Of a stretch of 64,000 nucleotides of DNA, positions 11,285 to 22,560 are shown in pieces. The notes below the pieces were generated by a model that made no database searches, was not told the DNA's origin, and saw only the letters and a program-made list of their open reading frames with translations. Both the position numbers and the translations under genes were made by a program. The DNA lies in the NCBI GenBank assembly GCA_964034945.1, contig OZ035963.1, positions 33,139,644 through 33,203,643 on the forward strand, given 5' to 3'. The number at the start of each line of letters is the position of its first letter. Within the stretch, counting starts at the first letter, position 1. The stretch is from Chrysopilus asiliformis. Taxonomy: Eukaryota > Arthropoda > Insecta > Diptera > Rhagionidae.

Positions 11285-11700
11285 ATAAGTCAATTTATTA
11301 AACACTTGTATACCCGCCGTTGTCGGGTAAAAGTTTTTTGCAAAAATTTTATTGCGGCCAAAAAACAAAAAAATAACTTCCGAATTTTAAAATTCTAATA
11401 CCAGATTCGTGATCAGCGACCCGAAAACCCCCGAGTAAAACTTTTCAGCCTCCTATTGAGCAGGATTAATGGCGAAAATCACGGTTTTAAAACACCCAAA
11501 CCCACTTTACCCCCTGTTCACCCTCTTAGGGGTAAAATTTCGGGAAACCCCGCCTTAGTGAGCGTCTACGCGATGGTTGGGACATACTGTGAAAGTTTCA
11601 AGTCTCTAGCTTCAGGGGTTTGGGCTGGGCGTTGATGAATCAGTCACTCAGTCACTCAGTCAGTCAGTCAATCAGATTAAACGATTTTATATATATAGAT
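11285..11700 (+). repeat. Repeat family E ending in a (CAGT)n tract
   Basis: Starts about TGTATACCCGCCGTTGTCGG and runs through CCAGATTCGTGATCAGCGACC, TTTCAAGTCTCTAGCTTCAG, then TTTGGGCTGGGCGTTGATG and a (CAGTCACT/CAGT)n tract at 11640-11675, ending in TATATATATAGATT. The GGGGTTTGGGCTGGGCGTTGATG block recurs in reverse at about 45895-45945. This is one instance of the microsatellite module described under findings. Confidence 0.6.
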
Positions 11701-13974
11701 TAAGATATTTAAGAGTTTGCTTTTGGAACCACTAAAAAATATTTGCAAACGCAAAAATATTGGCAAACGTTTATCAGTTCGAGTCATGTTTTGAAAAATA
11801 TAAACTTTTTAAATATTATTTTGCATTATTAATTAATAAAAATGTAAAGAAAATAAACGACTTTTTAAATGGACGTATACCACTTTCAAAAATACCGGCT
11901 CATTTGATGAAATCACTGTTTGAACGAGATAGTTTGCAGTAGCGTAGCAAATGGGGGAATAACATAGTAACTATTCATTACCTTTTGATTAAATGGGGAA
12001 CTAACTACTCATTAATATTAGGTTAGCCGGGAAATTCCCGGATTTAGGCATGTAGGCAACTGAACTTGCGTTCCGGATTATTCAATCGAGAGTTGTAATT
12101 TATTTAACACAAAAACCGTTAACTAAATATGCAAAACATACTCTTCTTCGGCTTAGGGTTTCTGTACTTCATATTTTTTCCACCCACGGTGTCATGTTAC
12201 AACTTATTTTCACCTAGGAAACACATGTCTCAAAAATTTCGCCTGCGGCGTTTTTTTCTTTATTGGTTTTAAGTATTTATAAAGGATAAAAAAGTTCGGA
12301 AAATTAAGCTACAATAGTTTTCCCAAATGGACTATGAAGCTTAGATTTAAATTAATACGTCGTATTTTTTAAAAAATCTTTCACCTGCGGCGCAATATTG
12401 TAAACAGAAGAAGGGTTCCCGAATGGTATAGATTTTGATAGTGTTATAAAGGATTTTGTTAGTCGGAAGGCAAAGAAGCGGAAATTATAGAATGGTTGCT
12501 TAACCTTAAAAAGCTCATAGGCGACTACTACTATTATTAACCTGGTTTACATCCATTTCTTAAAAAGTATTCTAGAATAAAAATTCTACTACTTTTTGTT
12601 TTCATACTTGTCGTGGCCCCATAAAATCTAACCAAACAAGGTTTTCAGGCGGCGAATTCCAATTTTCATCTCAAGTCACTATAAGAGTTTGACTTTAGAT
12701 CTTGGAGCGATCATTAATTTATTTATTTATTGCTATTGTTTTTTTTATATTAGAGAAGTTAGTTGAAATCGCTTAAAGACACTCTGTTCATACTCTTAAT
12801 AGAATGGTTTAGAAATTGCGCTGTATCTAGGCATTTGTCGTATACCTAATACTTATTTCTTAATCATATCGCATAGGATACGTCAATATCAATATTTCAG
12901 GAATTTTTTCTGATACCTTTCTTAACGTAAGTTCTTCATCCATATGGTCACTCTAAATAATATGGGAAAAACTTTATGATGAAATAATAAAATCGACTGA
13001 CCTTTATTTGAAAGGAGTTATCGAAGGCTGTTTTGTGTAGACACCAACCTCACTTTCAAATATTATCCTGTTTCCAATATTTTATATAAGTTTAAACAAA
13101 GGCAATAATTATTAGTATACCCGAGAGAGTATCTTATGGCTTACTGGTAAAACAATCCTTCATAAACTGATTTTGTATTTCATATAGCAATATGCTAATA
13201 AAAAAGTCATTAACCAACTTTTCTAAAAAGGATCGTTGCCCGCAATAAAAAATCGAATGGAATCATAAAATTGTTTACCGTTGAAGTGAAGATTCCTTTT
13301 TATTGGCAACATAAAAAAAGTTCGAAAATTCACTCATGAAATTAGTTCACAAATAAATTATTCATATTTGGTTTTTGAAGGATAAATAACAATTTTCTCT
13401 AAATCTAAAAAAAAATTGGCACCAAAATTGATAGTTTTCTTTAAACATATTTGGACCTCCAAGAATCTCTTTTGGACCTCCAAGAATTGAAATTTTGTAA
13501 AAATTTTCTCTTTTTAGTTGTTTTACACCTCAAGTTCTCAGTGCAGAGAAGCCCAGAAGTTATAACTGGTGCGTTTTCATTCTATACGACAAATATTGTG
13601 TGCTTGACACTAGAGGCGTATGAGTCCGAGGGTAATTTGTGTTGAATATTTAAGGTCATTGTCAAGCTCTCTTCACAGTGATTTCATCTTCAGAACACAC
13701 CACTCCTTTCCCTACGCTCCTAACTTTCCCCGTCTCGACCACCACTTCTCCCTTGAAACTTACGCCTTTCCCACTTCCACACCTTTCACACCACCACGCA
13801 TGGTTGAAGGAATTAGCAATAATTTTCATGTGTTCATGAGTACCCACAAAGGACTCATGAGCACTCATGAGCATGGACAATAGAAAATAATCAAATACTC
13901 ATCTTCATGAGTACTCATGGAATTAATTTTTCCATGCACATACTCGTGAGTAAGAGTTTTTGACTGAATTACTA
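11701..13974. other. No gene recognised
   Basis: AT-rich non-coding sequence with no supported frame. CCTGCGGCG words recur at 12241 and 12386. From 13830 to 13960 the word ACTCATGAG and variants recur many times and continue beyond the next MITE (14115-14130). Confidence 0.5.
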
Positions 13975-14078
13975 GAGTCCGACCGATTAATCGCCTTCGG
14001 CTTCGGCCACCTTAGGCCAAAAATCACACTTTCCGCCAAAGTTCGACTTCGGTCAAAAACTGACTTTCGGTCGGACTC
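13975..14078. mobile_element. 104-bp MITE with GAGTCCGACCGA ends, TA duplication
   Basis: Inverted ends GAGTCCGACCGA and TCGGTCGGACTC are flanked by TA on both sides (13973-13974 and 14079-14080). The GC-richer interior carries CTTCGGCTTCGGCC and CGACTTCGGTC words. Size and TA target fit a Tc1/mariner-type MITE. Confidence 0.75.
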
Positions 14079-14162
14079 TATAAGTGACCCACCAGCAGAA
14101 CTAATTTTTCACGAGTATGAGTACTCATCAGTGCGCATTTCCAAACTCTGCTTGAAATTAAG

Positions 14163-14400
14163 CTGAACACAATACAAAAAGATGGAATTCGGTATTTCTA
14201 ACGATGTAGAATCTAGCAGGGGAGGGGATTTGAGGGGACAGGGGCACAAGGGGAAAATATCTAAAATGTCCTTCCTGGTGTTATATTGAACACAGACAAA
14301 AAATTTCAACTCGATATCTCAAACGAGATAGAATCTAGCACGGGAGGGTGTATGAAGGGATTGCGCCTCGGGGGAAAACTTACAGCGGCACTCAATCAGG
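14163..14400. repeat. Tandem duplication, about 122-bp unit
   Basis: Two adjacent units share GAACACA..AAAAA, a TCGGTATTTCTAACGA/TCGATATCTCAAACGA block, then TAGAATCTAGCA followed by GGGGAGGG-type G-rich sequence and GGGGAAAA. No terminal repeats or coding signal. Confidence 0.6.
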
Positions 14401-15772
14401 AACTTTCTCTACAACTTTCTCTTTGGAATGACCAAAATCGGCCATCCCAGTAAAAAGTTATCCGTTGTAAGTCCGTTTTTTATGCCGGTTAACCGCTTAA
14501 GTACCTTGAACGATACCCTCTCGTTCGACTTATGTATTCCGTTATGCGCTAAGCCGAGTAACTCTCGCTAGTAATGACTTATCTCGAGCGAGAATTTAAA
14601 ATTCAGTGCGTTGGATTGCGCGCAGTGCTCTACAGGGCTTAAACCTAAAAAAACCTGATATTTTATTTTTTTGACCTATTTTTTATAAAAAAAACCCTAG
14701 CATTAAGCGGTTAAACAACTCTTGTTGAAATAAAGAAAAACCAATATAGTAAATATTGCCGTATGGTATTAATATAAGTTGCCTGAATGATGAAAAATAT
14801 GCTCTTGAGAGATAATATTTGAAAAATATGCTCTTGAGAGATATTTGAAAAAAAAAGTTTTGCCTGCCAAAAGTTCAAGAAAATTCTTAATTATTAATAC
14901 AAAATTTCGTAATGGAAGTAGCTCTTACAGCAGGTAGTAGCTCTTACACTCACAAAAAAAATACAATAATTGGTACTAAAATGTGTAATACAAACCCAAA
15001 AACTACACCATATATTAAAGTTTCTATCGGCTTTATACAAAGAAATCTATTACATGTCCGAGAACAATTTCGATGGGCACCCGAAAACCCAAAAAATTAT
15101 TATTGTCATTAGAAATTGGAGATTTTCTCTAGACGGAGTAGCATCTCGGCCAATTGATGATTTATTGGTTTTAGCAAAGAATATATGAAATGAATACTAC
15201 TTATATGAAATGCACTCTGCACTAAAAGCGGTTTCCAATACAGGAGAAGATTCCTTGAATATCGCTTTAAGGTTTAACACAGTTAAGTTGTACGACCTTA
15301 TATAGAACAAAACCAGTGTTGTCGTCCATTTTCTGAAATTTGTAATTTCTTGAATGATATACACACATGCTAATAAATTTATCATTTAGTTCAGGATAAC
15401 TGAAAACATGAGCTAGAATATTGAGCACAGCATTCGGGTAAGAATAGAGGTCTAAAAGGGGTCACCGCGACTAAAAATTCATAAAATTGATGAGGATTTT
15501 AGACGTGACTTGGCCAATTAATACTGTCTGGTGATCTGAAGTATTTCGAATTTTGAGATCCTTCAAAGACGAATAGATACACGGGTAAATTTATTGGACT
15601 AGCTTTTAATCTCATTTCTGGAATTCGACATTGTTTAATACTTTATCCATTAAATTTCCATTTTCTCAAAGGATTAACTACATTTTTAATCCAACTTATA
15701 TTATTTTTCAATATTTTTTAGAGTTTGATAGATTACAATTTATAAAAAGTATTACATTTAATGCTAACAATA
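14401..15772. other. No gene recognised
   Basis: AT-rich sequence with a small direct duplication GAAAAATATGCTCTTGAGAG at 14790 and 14821. No supported gene. Confidence 0.5.
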
Positions 15773-15776
15773 TTAA

Positions 15777-16393
15777 CCCTAATCAGCTCAGGCTAATTCT
15801 GTCCTTAATCCACGCAGGCGGTGTCTGAAAGACATCATGCCGGAAAAATAGAATAATTTAATAAAAAAATTTTTTTTTGAGTTTGCATTTTTTAATTCAG
15901 TTAATAATATTTATTTATTTGTATATACATTATTCGTACTTTTTATAATTGTAGCATAAAATTGATTTTTAAGAATTTTCATTACAAACATTTTTCTTGG
16001 ATTTGCACTTATCTGCTTCAAAGCGCGACCTTAGAAATGGGGACACAGGAAGCAACGTTTTCTCTTTTGGGAAGTGCTACAGTTATTATAGCCTACTACA
16101 GTCCGATATTTTGCGAAATAGAAGCAAAGTGATACCAAAATAACCTTTCTTTGCTGGTAAAACCGTTACGGTGTCTTTGAGACACCGCCTGCGTGGATTA
16201 AGGGTAAATTTCATAAAAGCGAAATATTATTGTTGTAGTAAAAAAAATTAATTTTTTTTTTTTCGTTTTTAAATAGTATTGGCTTAAAAAAACAAAGTCA
16301 AGGAGCATGAATGCAACAACTTTTTTAACATTCGTAACAATCACTCTCATAACTGCATCGGTGTCTCAAAGACACTGCGAATGCGGATTAGGG
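15777..16393. mobile_element. piggyBac-like element flanked by TTAA
   Basis: TTAA at 15773-15776 and at 16394-16397 borders ends CCCTAATC and GATTAGGG. TTAA duplication and CCCTA ends are the signature of piggyBac. No transposase frame was found. Inside, 15803-16204 is bounded by a second, better inverted repeat (CCTTAATCCACGCAGGCGGT and its reverse complement) which itself contains the small hairpin GGTGTCT-NNN-AGACACC. The outer right end carries a variant of the same hairpin, so inner and outer ends belong to one family. Confidence 0.65.
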
Positions 16394-16397
16394 TTAA

Positions 16398-17000
16398 ATG
16401 GGTATATTTTTAATGCTTTTTGTATTAACTTTTATTCCCAGTTCTGGAATTCTATATTTTTCAATAAAATTTGTATTATTTTTCAATATTTTTTTCAAAT
16501 TTTTCCTTCCGTTATAATTCGCATATGGTAACATCCGAGTATATAAGGCAAAAGGAAATTATTAAAAAAACGCAGGTCTTAAAAAAGCACTGTTTTTTTT
16601 AATACTTCCATTTTTCAATAAATCAAATTTTAATAATAATATTAAATTTTAATAAAATAAGTTTTTTTAATAGCTAATTTGCATTACATTGTAATACAAA
16701 AATCTATCAAAAAAACAATGTGGTTGCATTAAATTTTAGTAAAAAAAGGTATTAAAAAATATCGCATTTGGATTACGTTTTAATAAAAAAATATTTAAAA
16801 AAATCATAATCTTTTGTTAGATTAAATTTTAACCTTTTTTTCGGTGTGGAAATGCAACACCGAAAAGATTAAAATTTAGCCCAAAAATGTTTACCGTGCA
16901 CTAAAACTTAAATAACATTTTGTTTTTGTTTTTTGGCAAAAAACTGTGACAAGGAAGAAAATTTTCAAATTTTTAAGAAGTTTTACGAGTATTAAAAGTA
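16398..17000. other. AT-rich sequence, no gene recognised
   Basis: A TTCTGGAATTC...TATTATTTTTCAATATTTTTT stretch at 16443-16497 repeats one lying left of the TTAA element (15615-15720). A TTTAACCTTTTTTTCGGTGT / ACACCGAAAAGATTAAAA inverted repeat lies at 16826-16878. Confidence 0.5.
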
Positions 17001-17140
17001 AAAACCTTACAAATGTTGTAATTCATCCATGGTTCCCAATCCATGTAAAACTGTAGGTGCGAAGCGGGGAAGAAATGGTTATAAAACCTCAATTCAGAAG
17101 GCCCAGGCTCTTCGAGAGCTGTGCTGTCAAGGATGATCAT
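17001..17140 (+). repeat. SINE 3' fragment
   Basis: GTAAAAACCTTACAAATGTT, TGTAGGTGCGAAGC and GGCTCTTCGAGAGCTGT match the 3' half of the tRNA-derived SINE at 22066. The tRNA-like head is absent (5' truncation, usual for retroposed copies). The tail is a short GGATGATCATGAT. Confidence 0.7.
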
Positions 17141-17368
17141 GATAAGTTTTTTGATTGCGCAGTGATGAAAGCAGGTTACACCTTCAAAAATGATAATAAA
17201 CTGTTATAACAAATATAGCATTAACTTACTGTGAGAGCTTCTAAAGGTGGCAGCTTGACTTAGTGGGTGAAGTGAAACACATAACTCCTGGGTAATCTCA
17301 ATTAGATTCAATGGTTTTTGTGTTTGCTTTAAATGGCATATATTTAAACCAAATGATTAACTTGTCAC

Positions 17369-17436
<68 letters not shown>

Positions 17437-17437
17437 T
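17369..17437. repeat. (GA)n microsatellite
   Basis: About 69 bp of GAGAGA with four GAAAGA-type interruptions. Confidence 0.9.
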
Positions 17438-17732
17438 TACTGATCGAAAAATAGTAGTGTCAGAGGGATTTCAGTAGTGTCAACTTTTTTAACAGTCATT
17501 TAGAGTTTTATTGAGACAACACATTTTGAATGTTACCGACTAATGTTTTATTGCATATCATTTCAGTAAATTTTTATATTAGTACAAAAATCGAATTTTT
17601 TTAAATTAAAATTAAAGGAAGGAATTAAGTATTATATGTCCCTTTTGTTCAAAAATTGAGTGCGTAATCACTTTTTCATAGGGAATGCCTAAAGTACTTA
17701 AATATTTTAGATAAAGAGTCTGAATGATTACA

Positions 17733-18699
17733 TCATACTAATATATAAAAATGAGTTGGTGTCTGTCTGTCTGTCTGTCTGTTCTTCTTTCACGCAAAAA
17801 CGGCTGAACCGATTGACTTGAAATTTGGCATGAGTGTCTGTGGTCGTTCTGGTTCCAACATAGGCAGACGGAAAAGTAGCGCGAGTGGTGGGGGGAGTAA
17901 GGGGAGGGGGTAAAGTGATTTCGAAACTTAGTTTTTGCGCTATGTTACTCTTTCGCGGGGAAACTACTGAACCGATTGGCCTGAAATTTGGCATAGATGT
18001 TCGTCGGGGGTCCAGCCCCAACACAGACCCATTAAAAAGTAGTCCGAGGGGTGGGGGAGTAAGCGGAAGGGGAAAGTAGTACCGAATGCAAGTGCTGGAA
18101 TTTTTTGTTAGTTTCTTAATCATTTTCCGAAGAGAAAAAACTAACGAACAGCATACAGGCTACTTAATTTTTAACTAAATGAATTTATGGGCCTATTCTT
18201 AAAATGTAAGATTGCTCTGTATCTGTAACTTTACATTTTCAGTCCACTTTGCTATTCACAAACTGTAACTTTGACATTCTGTATCTGTAACTAGCTGTCA
18301 AATCATCTGTAAGTTTATGCCGAGAGAAAACTTATCCATAAGGTTACATTTTTTAAGAAAAATGCAAAATTTTAAGAATAAAGGAAATATGTCGGACTTA
18401 ATATTGTTGTATAATGGATGGGAAGAAGATTCTGAGTAAGTTAAATAAAAATACTTAGAAAGAAATGTTTATACGATTTGTTATACAGTTCAGAAGAAGC
18501 AACTGTCAGGAATCCCTATTATTCAGTTACAGTTTGTGAATACCAATTTGGAATCTAATGTAAAATTAGTATGAATCATGTGGAACATGTAAAGTTACAG
18601 TTGCAGATACATTTACATTCGTGAATAGCCCCATTAGTTTTCCTAAGTTTTTTTTTCTGTTCACGCTTTTAGCCGGGCGAAGCCGGGTCCAAATTCTAG
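17733..18699 (+). mobile_element. Helitron-type element B1
   Basis: The 5' end is A|TCATACTAATATATAAA and the 3' end CTAG|T (CTAG at 18696-18699), preceded by GCCGGGCGAAGCCGGG, which can form a CCGG/CCGG stem. 5' TC, 3' CTRR, A/T insertion and lack of terminal inverted repeats are the Helitron signature, close to Lep1/DINE-1-like elements. It carries a (GTCT)n tract at 17760-17782, then the GACTTGAAATTTGGCAT block, and a single 162-bp internal unit. There is no Rep/helicase frame. A PIF/Harbinger-like MITE is inserted at 18188-18633. Confidence 0.8.
18188..18633. mobile_element. PIF/Harbinger-like MITE nested in Helitron B1
   Basis: Inserted between GAATTTA and TTAGTTTTCC. The related Helitron at 62.3 kb reads GAATTTAGTTTTCC without interruption, so this is a true insertion with a TTA duplication. 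Ends are TGGGCCTATTC and GAATAGCCCCA. Inside, an ATG at 18390 opens M-S-D-L-I-L-L-Y, W-E-E-D-S and runs into a GTAAGT-like donor; an acceptor TACAG at about 18488 resumes with S-E-E-A, compatible with a short spliced remnant of transposase 5' coding sequence. Confidence 0.8.
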
Positions 18700-19430
18700 T
18701 ATTACATATTTTTTAATGTTCCCCAGATAAATAAACTTTTCAAATCTAGAAATTAACTTTCTTTGTAGCATGTTTTTTATAGGGCGAAAAAGGTAGTGTT
18801 TTGAGTTTTTCAGTAGTGTAAGTAGTGTTAGGTCAAATTATGTTGAAATAGTAGTGTAAAACTACGATAGTAGTGTAAACGGGATCCCTGATTGTTCGTG
18901 TATGTTGATGGAATGTATTTGCATACTTATCTGTGGTACCATTATATCAAATGTTTTTTTCTGAAAACACGAGTAAGAAAAAATTAATGAAATTTAATGC
19001 TATTTTGATAAAAAACTTCAAACGGATGAATTCTCTCGAAGAATATGATAGTGATACCTCGAAAAAGAATGCTCCCCTCACAAATTTTGCAAAAAAGGAA
19101 TTTTTGAAATAAAAAACGTCAAAATATGGGCATATAAACATCTGAAAATATGGGCATAAAAAATCTTACAAAAAATTACTCAAACTGATTTTTAGATGAA
19201 GATATTGTGCCTAAGACAATTTTTTTTATTCAGGTTGATAAAGAAAATAAGGAAAAACCTTTTACTATCGTGTTAAAAAGTGGCATAATTATCAGGAAAC
19301 ATATATCGCCATCTTTGCTATTCTGCGTGCATAAAACTTGTGCGCTTCCAACGTCGATGATGATTCACTCTCGTTCGCTTTCATATTCACCATTGTTAAT
19401 AGCCCCAAAATGATTGCCCACACAGAAAAA
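18700..19430. other. No gene recognised
   Basis: AT-rich flank. TAGTAGTGT words at 18790-18880 repeat words at 17450-17480 on the other side of the Helitron. No supported frame. Confidence 0.5.
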
Positions 19431-20034
19431 CATAACAAAAGCTATAATTGCCAATCTGGCAATCATTGGAGACCCGTATGGTGATATTCGTATCAAAATT
19501 CGAACAGTTGTACCAAAATTCCACTTTAAAGTCAAACTTTCCAATAAGAATTTTTAAAATTTATTCCAATCGGATTTTGATGTGTAGGAGTTTTATGTAG
19601 AATCATATCCTAAATAACTTTTGTTCTTGGACTTTTTTGATAAGATGTTTTTGAGATATTCGCAAAAACCGTTTTCGTTCGTATGGGGGGTACCCCCCCT
19701 AATGGTCCATTTTTGCCCATTAACGAACTTAGCCTTGCATTTTACGAAAAACGAATCTGCGCAAAATTTCAAGTCTCTAGCTCAATCCGTGCGCCCGCAA
19801 TCCGCGCCACAGACAGACGGACAGACAGACGGACAGACAGACGGACAGACAGACGGACAGACGGACAGACAGACGGACAGACAGACGGACAGACGGACGG
19901 ACATGCTAAATTCAACTTTTTTCATCATTCTAAACACACTGGTGTAATTCATTTTTTTGTGCGATGACGGGATCTTGGCGTTACAAACGGTAAGGCAAAG
20001 TTAATATACCCTTTGGTTTCACCATACGGGTATA
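19431..20034 (+). repeat. Repeat family A, full-length copy
   Basis: Runs from CATAACAAAAGCTATAATTG to CCATACGGGTATA. The GACR microsatellite core at 19812-19901 is the longest among the copies (about 22 tetramers, GACA/GACG). ACCCGTATGGTGA near the left end and TCACCATACGGGT at the right end form a subterminal inverted repeat. The microsatellite reads open in more than one frame, giving spurious Thr-Asp-Arg-Gln repeats. Confidence 0.8.
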
Positions 20035-20164
20035 AAAATAATTTTGTATTATTTACAAAATGGGTTTAACAAAAAAAAATTCGTAAATATTACTGAAGTT
20101 TTGTATATACTTCGTAATATTAACAAATATTTTTTTGTCGTATAGTTACTAAAATTTACGAAAA

Positions 20165-20410
20165 TGTTTTTTGCGAATATCTCAAAAAAGGTGCATCTTA
20201 TCAAAAAAGTCCAATAACAAAAGTTATTTAGGATATGATTCTACATAAAACTTCCATACATCAACATACGATTGGAATACATTTTAAAAAATCTTATTGG
20301 AAAGTTTGACTTCAAAGTGGAATTTTGGTACAACTGTTCGAATTTTGATCCGAATATAACCATACGGGTTTTCAATAATTGCCAGATTGGCAATTATAGC
20401 TTTTGTTATG
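20165..20410 (-). repeat. Repeat family A, head half
   Basis: The CATAACAAAAG half of family A in reverse, 130 bp downstream of the forward full copy, so the pair presents CATAACAAAAG ends outward on both sides. Confidence 0.7.
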
Positions 20411-22065
20411 TTTAAACTAAGTCAAGTATGCTGACTGAATAAATACCAAGATTAGTTTATATTAATTAGATTCGAAACGACAACACCAAGTATGTTTTTC
20501 GATAACTTTAAAATCTGTATTCCGAATGTCCTTTTGCCAAGCAATTCTCATTTTATTCGTAGCCCAACAATGAAGGTACTCACAACACAAACTGAACGCC
20601 CAGCGGGTGTCCAGTTTGATTTATGGCTCTGTGCTTCCCTAGATCTATTCTACTATTTGGTTTTCTTTTTTTATGTGGCCAATATTCTAACACTTAACAC
20701 AAACTTCTGGCTAGTTATTCTTCTTTATGTTAACATATCATTTCGGAAACGTTCTCGACATACGAAATACCATCATTGATTTTAGCCAATAATAATCCAA
20801 GCAATCAGCTATTTTATTGACTATCCAGATAGTACAATATTGTAAAGATAGTTGGAGAAAAGAGCGAGAATTTTTATTGACTTAAAAATGTTTATGAAGA
20901 TGATAGAAAGAAACATCTGAGAGGATGAATGAATTCAATTGAGTTGAATTGAATGAAATTCATAGTTCATAGATTTAATAAATTGATTTTATTAAGTTTC
21001 ATGTTTGACCTTTCATGTGGTGTCTTTGTGGCATTTCGTTTTGTTGCTCGAGCCCACACGACGTTTTCTTAAAGGTGGGCCGTTTAAGTATTGTAAAATA
21101 AAAATACTATGAATTTGCCCAGTCATTGTAATATTGCCAGGCTAAATACTCGAATGATTAATTAAAAATCTTATTCACCTATAAGTTACATTTCATCATT
21201 CATAAAGAGCGCACAAAGGAATGGGGGTTTTTTTTGTATCGTAAAAAAGAAACAAGCAACTGTATAAAATTTTGTTGATATTTTTCCCTTGTACAGTTGT
21301 AAATCTGTATGGGGTGTCATATTGCATGGATATTCTAGAATGTATACGAGTTTAATTATTCATGTGGTCATTGGCAATTCGACACTTTTCACTATGCCCT
21401 TTCGGACAAAATTCACACGAAGGAAAAAATGCAGCATTTTTGAAATTGAGAATTGAGATAAATCGCAACTGTATGGATATTTTAAAAAGAAAGAGTTGTT
21501 ATGTTAATTGTAAGAAAATCCAATCTGGTTAAATCCTTCTCTCCTGTCTGTACATCACTATGCGTGTTAATCTCTAATTTACAATTGCTTAGCTGGAAAA
21601 GTCAGGAAGGTTGCTATTCTCTCCATTTGTTGTTAGTTCTGATAATTCCAGAGGTAATATTTTACATGGATTAACACTAGGAGTCATGTACCGCTAAGAA
21701 TCTAAATGTAATACATTTGAGAAGGCTTCTTGCTAAGGGTGTCGAGATAATTGGATTTTAGGGGTTTCCAATATAATCCTTTGTAATTCCAAACAGACGA
21801 AGTTATGATTTTCGGTGACAGCAATAAAATGGAACAAAAGATTTTTTTTTATAACCAATATTTCCGATGTGCGGACTTGGCTAAATTTAAATGTTTTTAG
21901 TTGATGTTCAAAAAATGGATTCAGCAATATCAATATGAGTGCATATTAAAAATGTTTTATTTTTTTATTTTTTTTTCAATATAATAGTATATTCAATGTA
22001 ATTCAATATAAAAGTACGCGCAAAAAAAACTTGCGTTTCTACAAAATATGGGAAGGCGATTATAG
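20411..22065. other. No gene recognised
   Basis: AT-rich sequence. A 95-codon frame at 20492-20779 has a hydrophobic middle but no recognisable domain or supporting splice context. TTCAATTGAGTTGAATTGAA repeats at 20936-20958. Confidence 0.5.
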
Positions 22066-22353
22066 TCCAGCATAGTCCAAGTGGTAAAGCACTCGGCTCG
22101 TATTCCGGTGGTCGTTGGTTCAATTCCCGACTGTAGCACGCTGTGATTCAAGTTCACTCAACTTGCTTTACGAAATGAGTAATGATAGTTGCCGGTTGAT
22201 GTTTATGACATCATAGGTCTAGATTGGTATTACGGCCTCTGCTGTTGATGGGTTGCAACATAAAAACCTTACAAATGTTGTAATTCATCCATGGTTCGCA
22301 ATACATGTAAATCTCCGAGAGCTGTAGCGCCGAGAATGATGATGATGATGATG
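22066..22353 (+). repeat. tRNA-derived SINE with target duplication
   Basis: A pol III A-box-like TAGTCCAAGTGG (22073-22084) and B box GGTTCAATTCC (22117-22127) are spaced as in a tRNA, inside a tRNA-like head with clear D- and T-arm sequence. A unique body follows (GCCGGTTGATGTTTATGACATC, CCTTACAAATGTTG) with a (GAT)n tail. An 8-bp direct repeat GATTATAG (22058-22065 and 22354-22361) marks retroposition. Compared with the copies at 25.2 and 32.9 kb it lacks about 80 bp before GAGAGCTGTAG. The head is tRNA-like but not a functional tRNA gene. Confidence 0.85.
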
Positions 22354-22387
22354 ATTATAGCACTCTTTACTCATTTTTTTTAACGCA

Positions 22388-22560
22388 GGCTTCCATAAAT
22401 ATTAGAACTAGTCCTAGTTTTCATGGAATCAACTAAAGTAGCACCAGTTCCTAGTTTTCAACGGGATACACTCCTAAACTGAGGCGGAAACAATGCTATA
22501 ATATGGTATGGAATCGTACTGACTTTTTACAGGTGACTATAATATTAGAAACCGAAATTT
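22388..22560 (+). repeat. Repeat family D fragment
   Basis: GCTTCCATAAATATTAGAAC through GGAAACAATGCTATAATATGG match an internal part of family D (compare 8400-8570 and the reverse of 30190-30350). No termini. Confidence 0.65.

Noticed and set aside
17728..18123. 131-codon minus-strand frame over the Helitron
   Set aside because: Same repeated residues (KFQVN..., SVVSPRKSNIAQK) occur in every Helitron copy in antisense; it is repeat translation.
20492..20779. 95-codon frame with hydrophobic stretches
   Set aside because: Hydrophobicity follows from T-rich DNA; no family match or gene context.
22066..22140. A functional tRNA gene
   Set aside because: The A- and B-box-like sequences are good but the acceptor and anticodon stems do not pair well, and the sequence continues into a SINE body with a target duplication.
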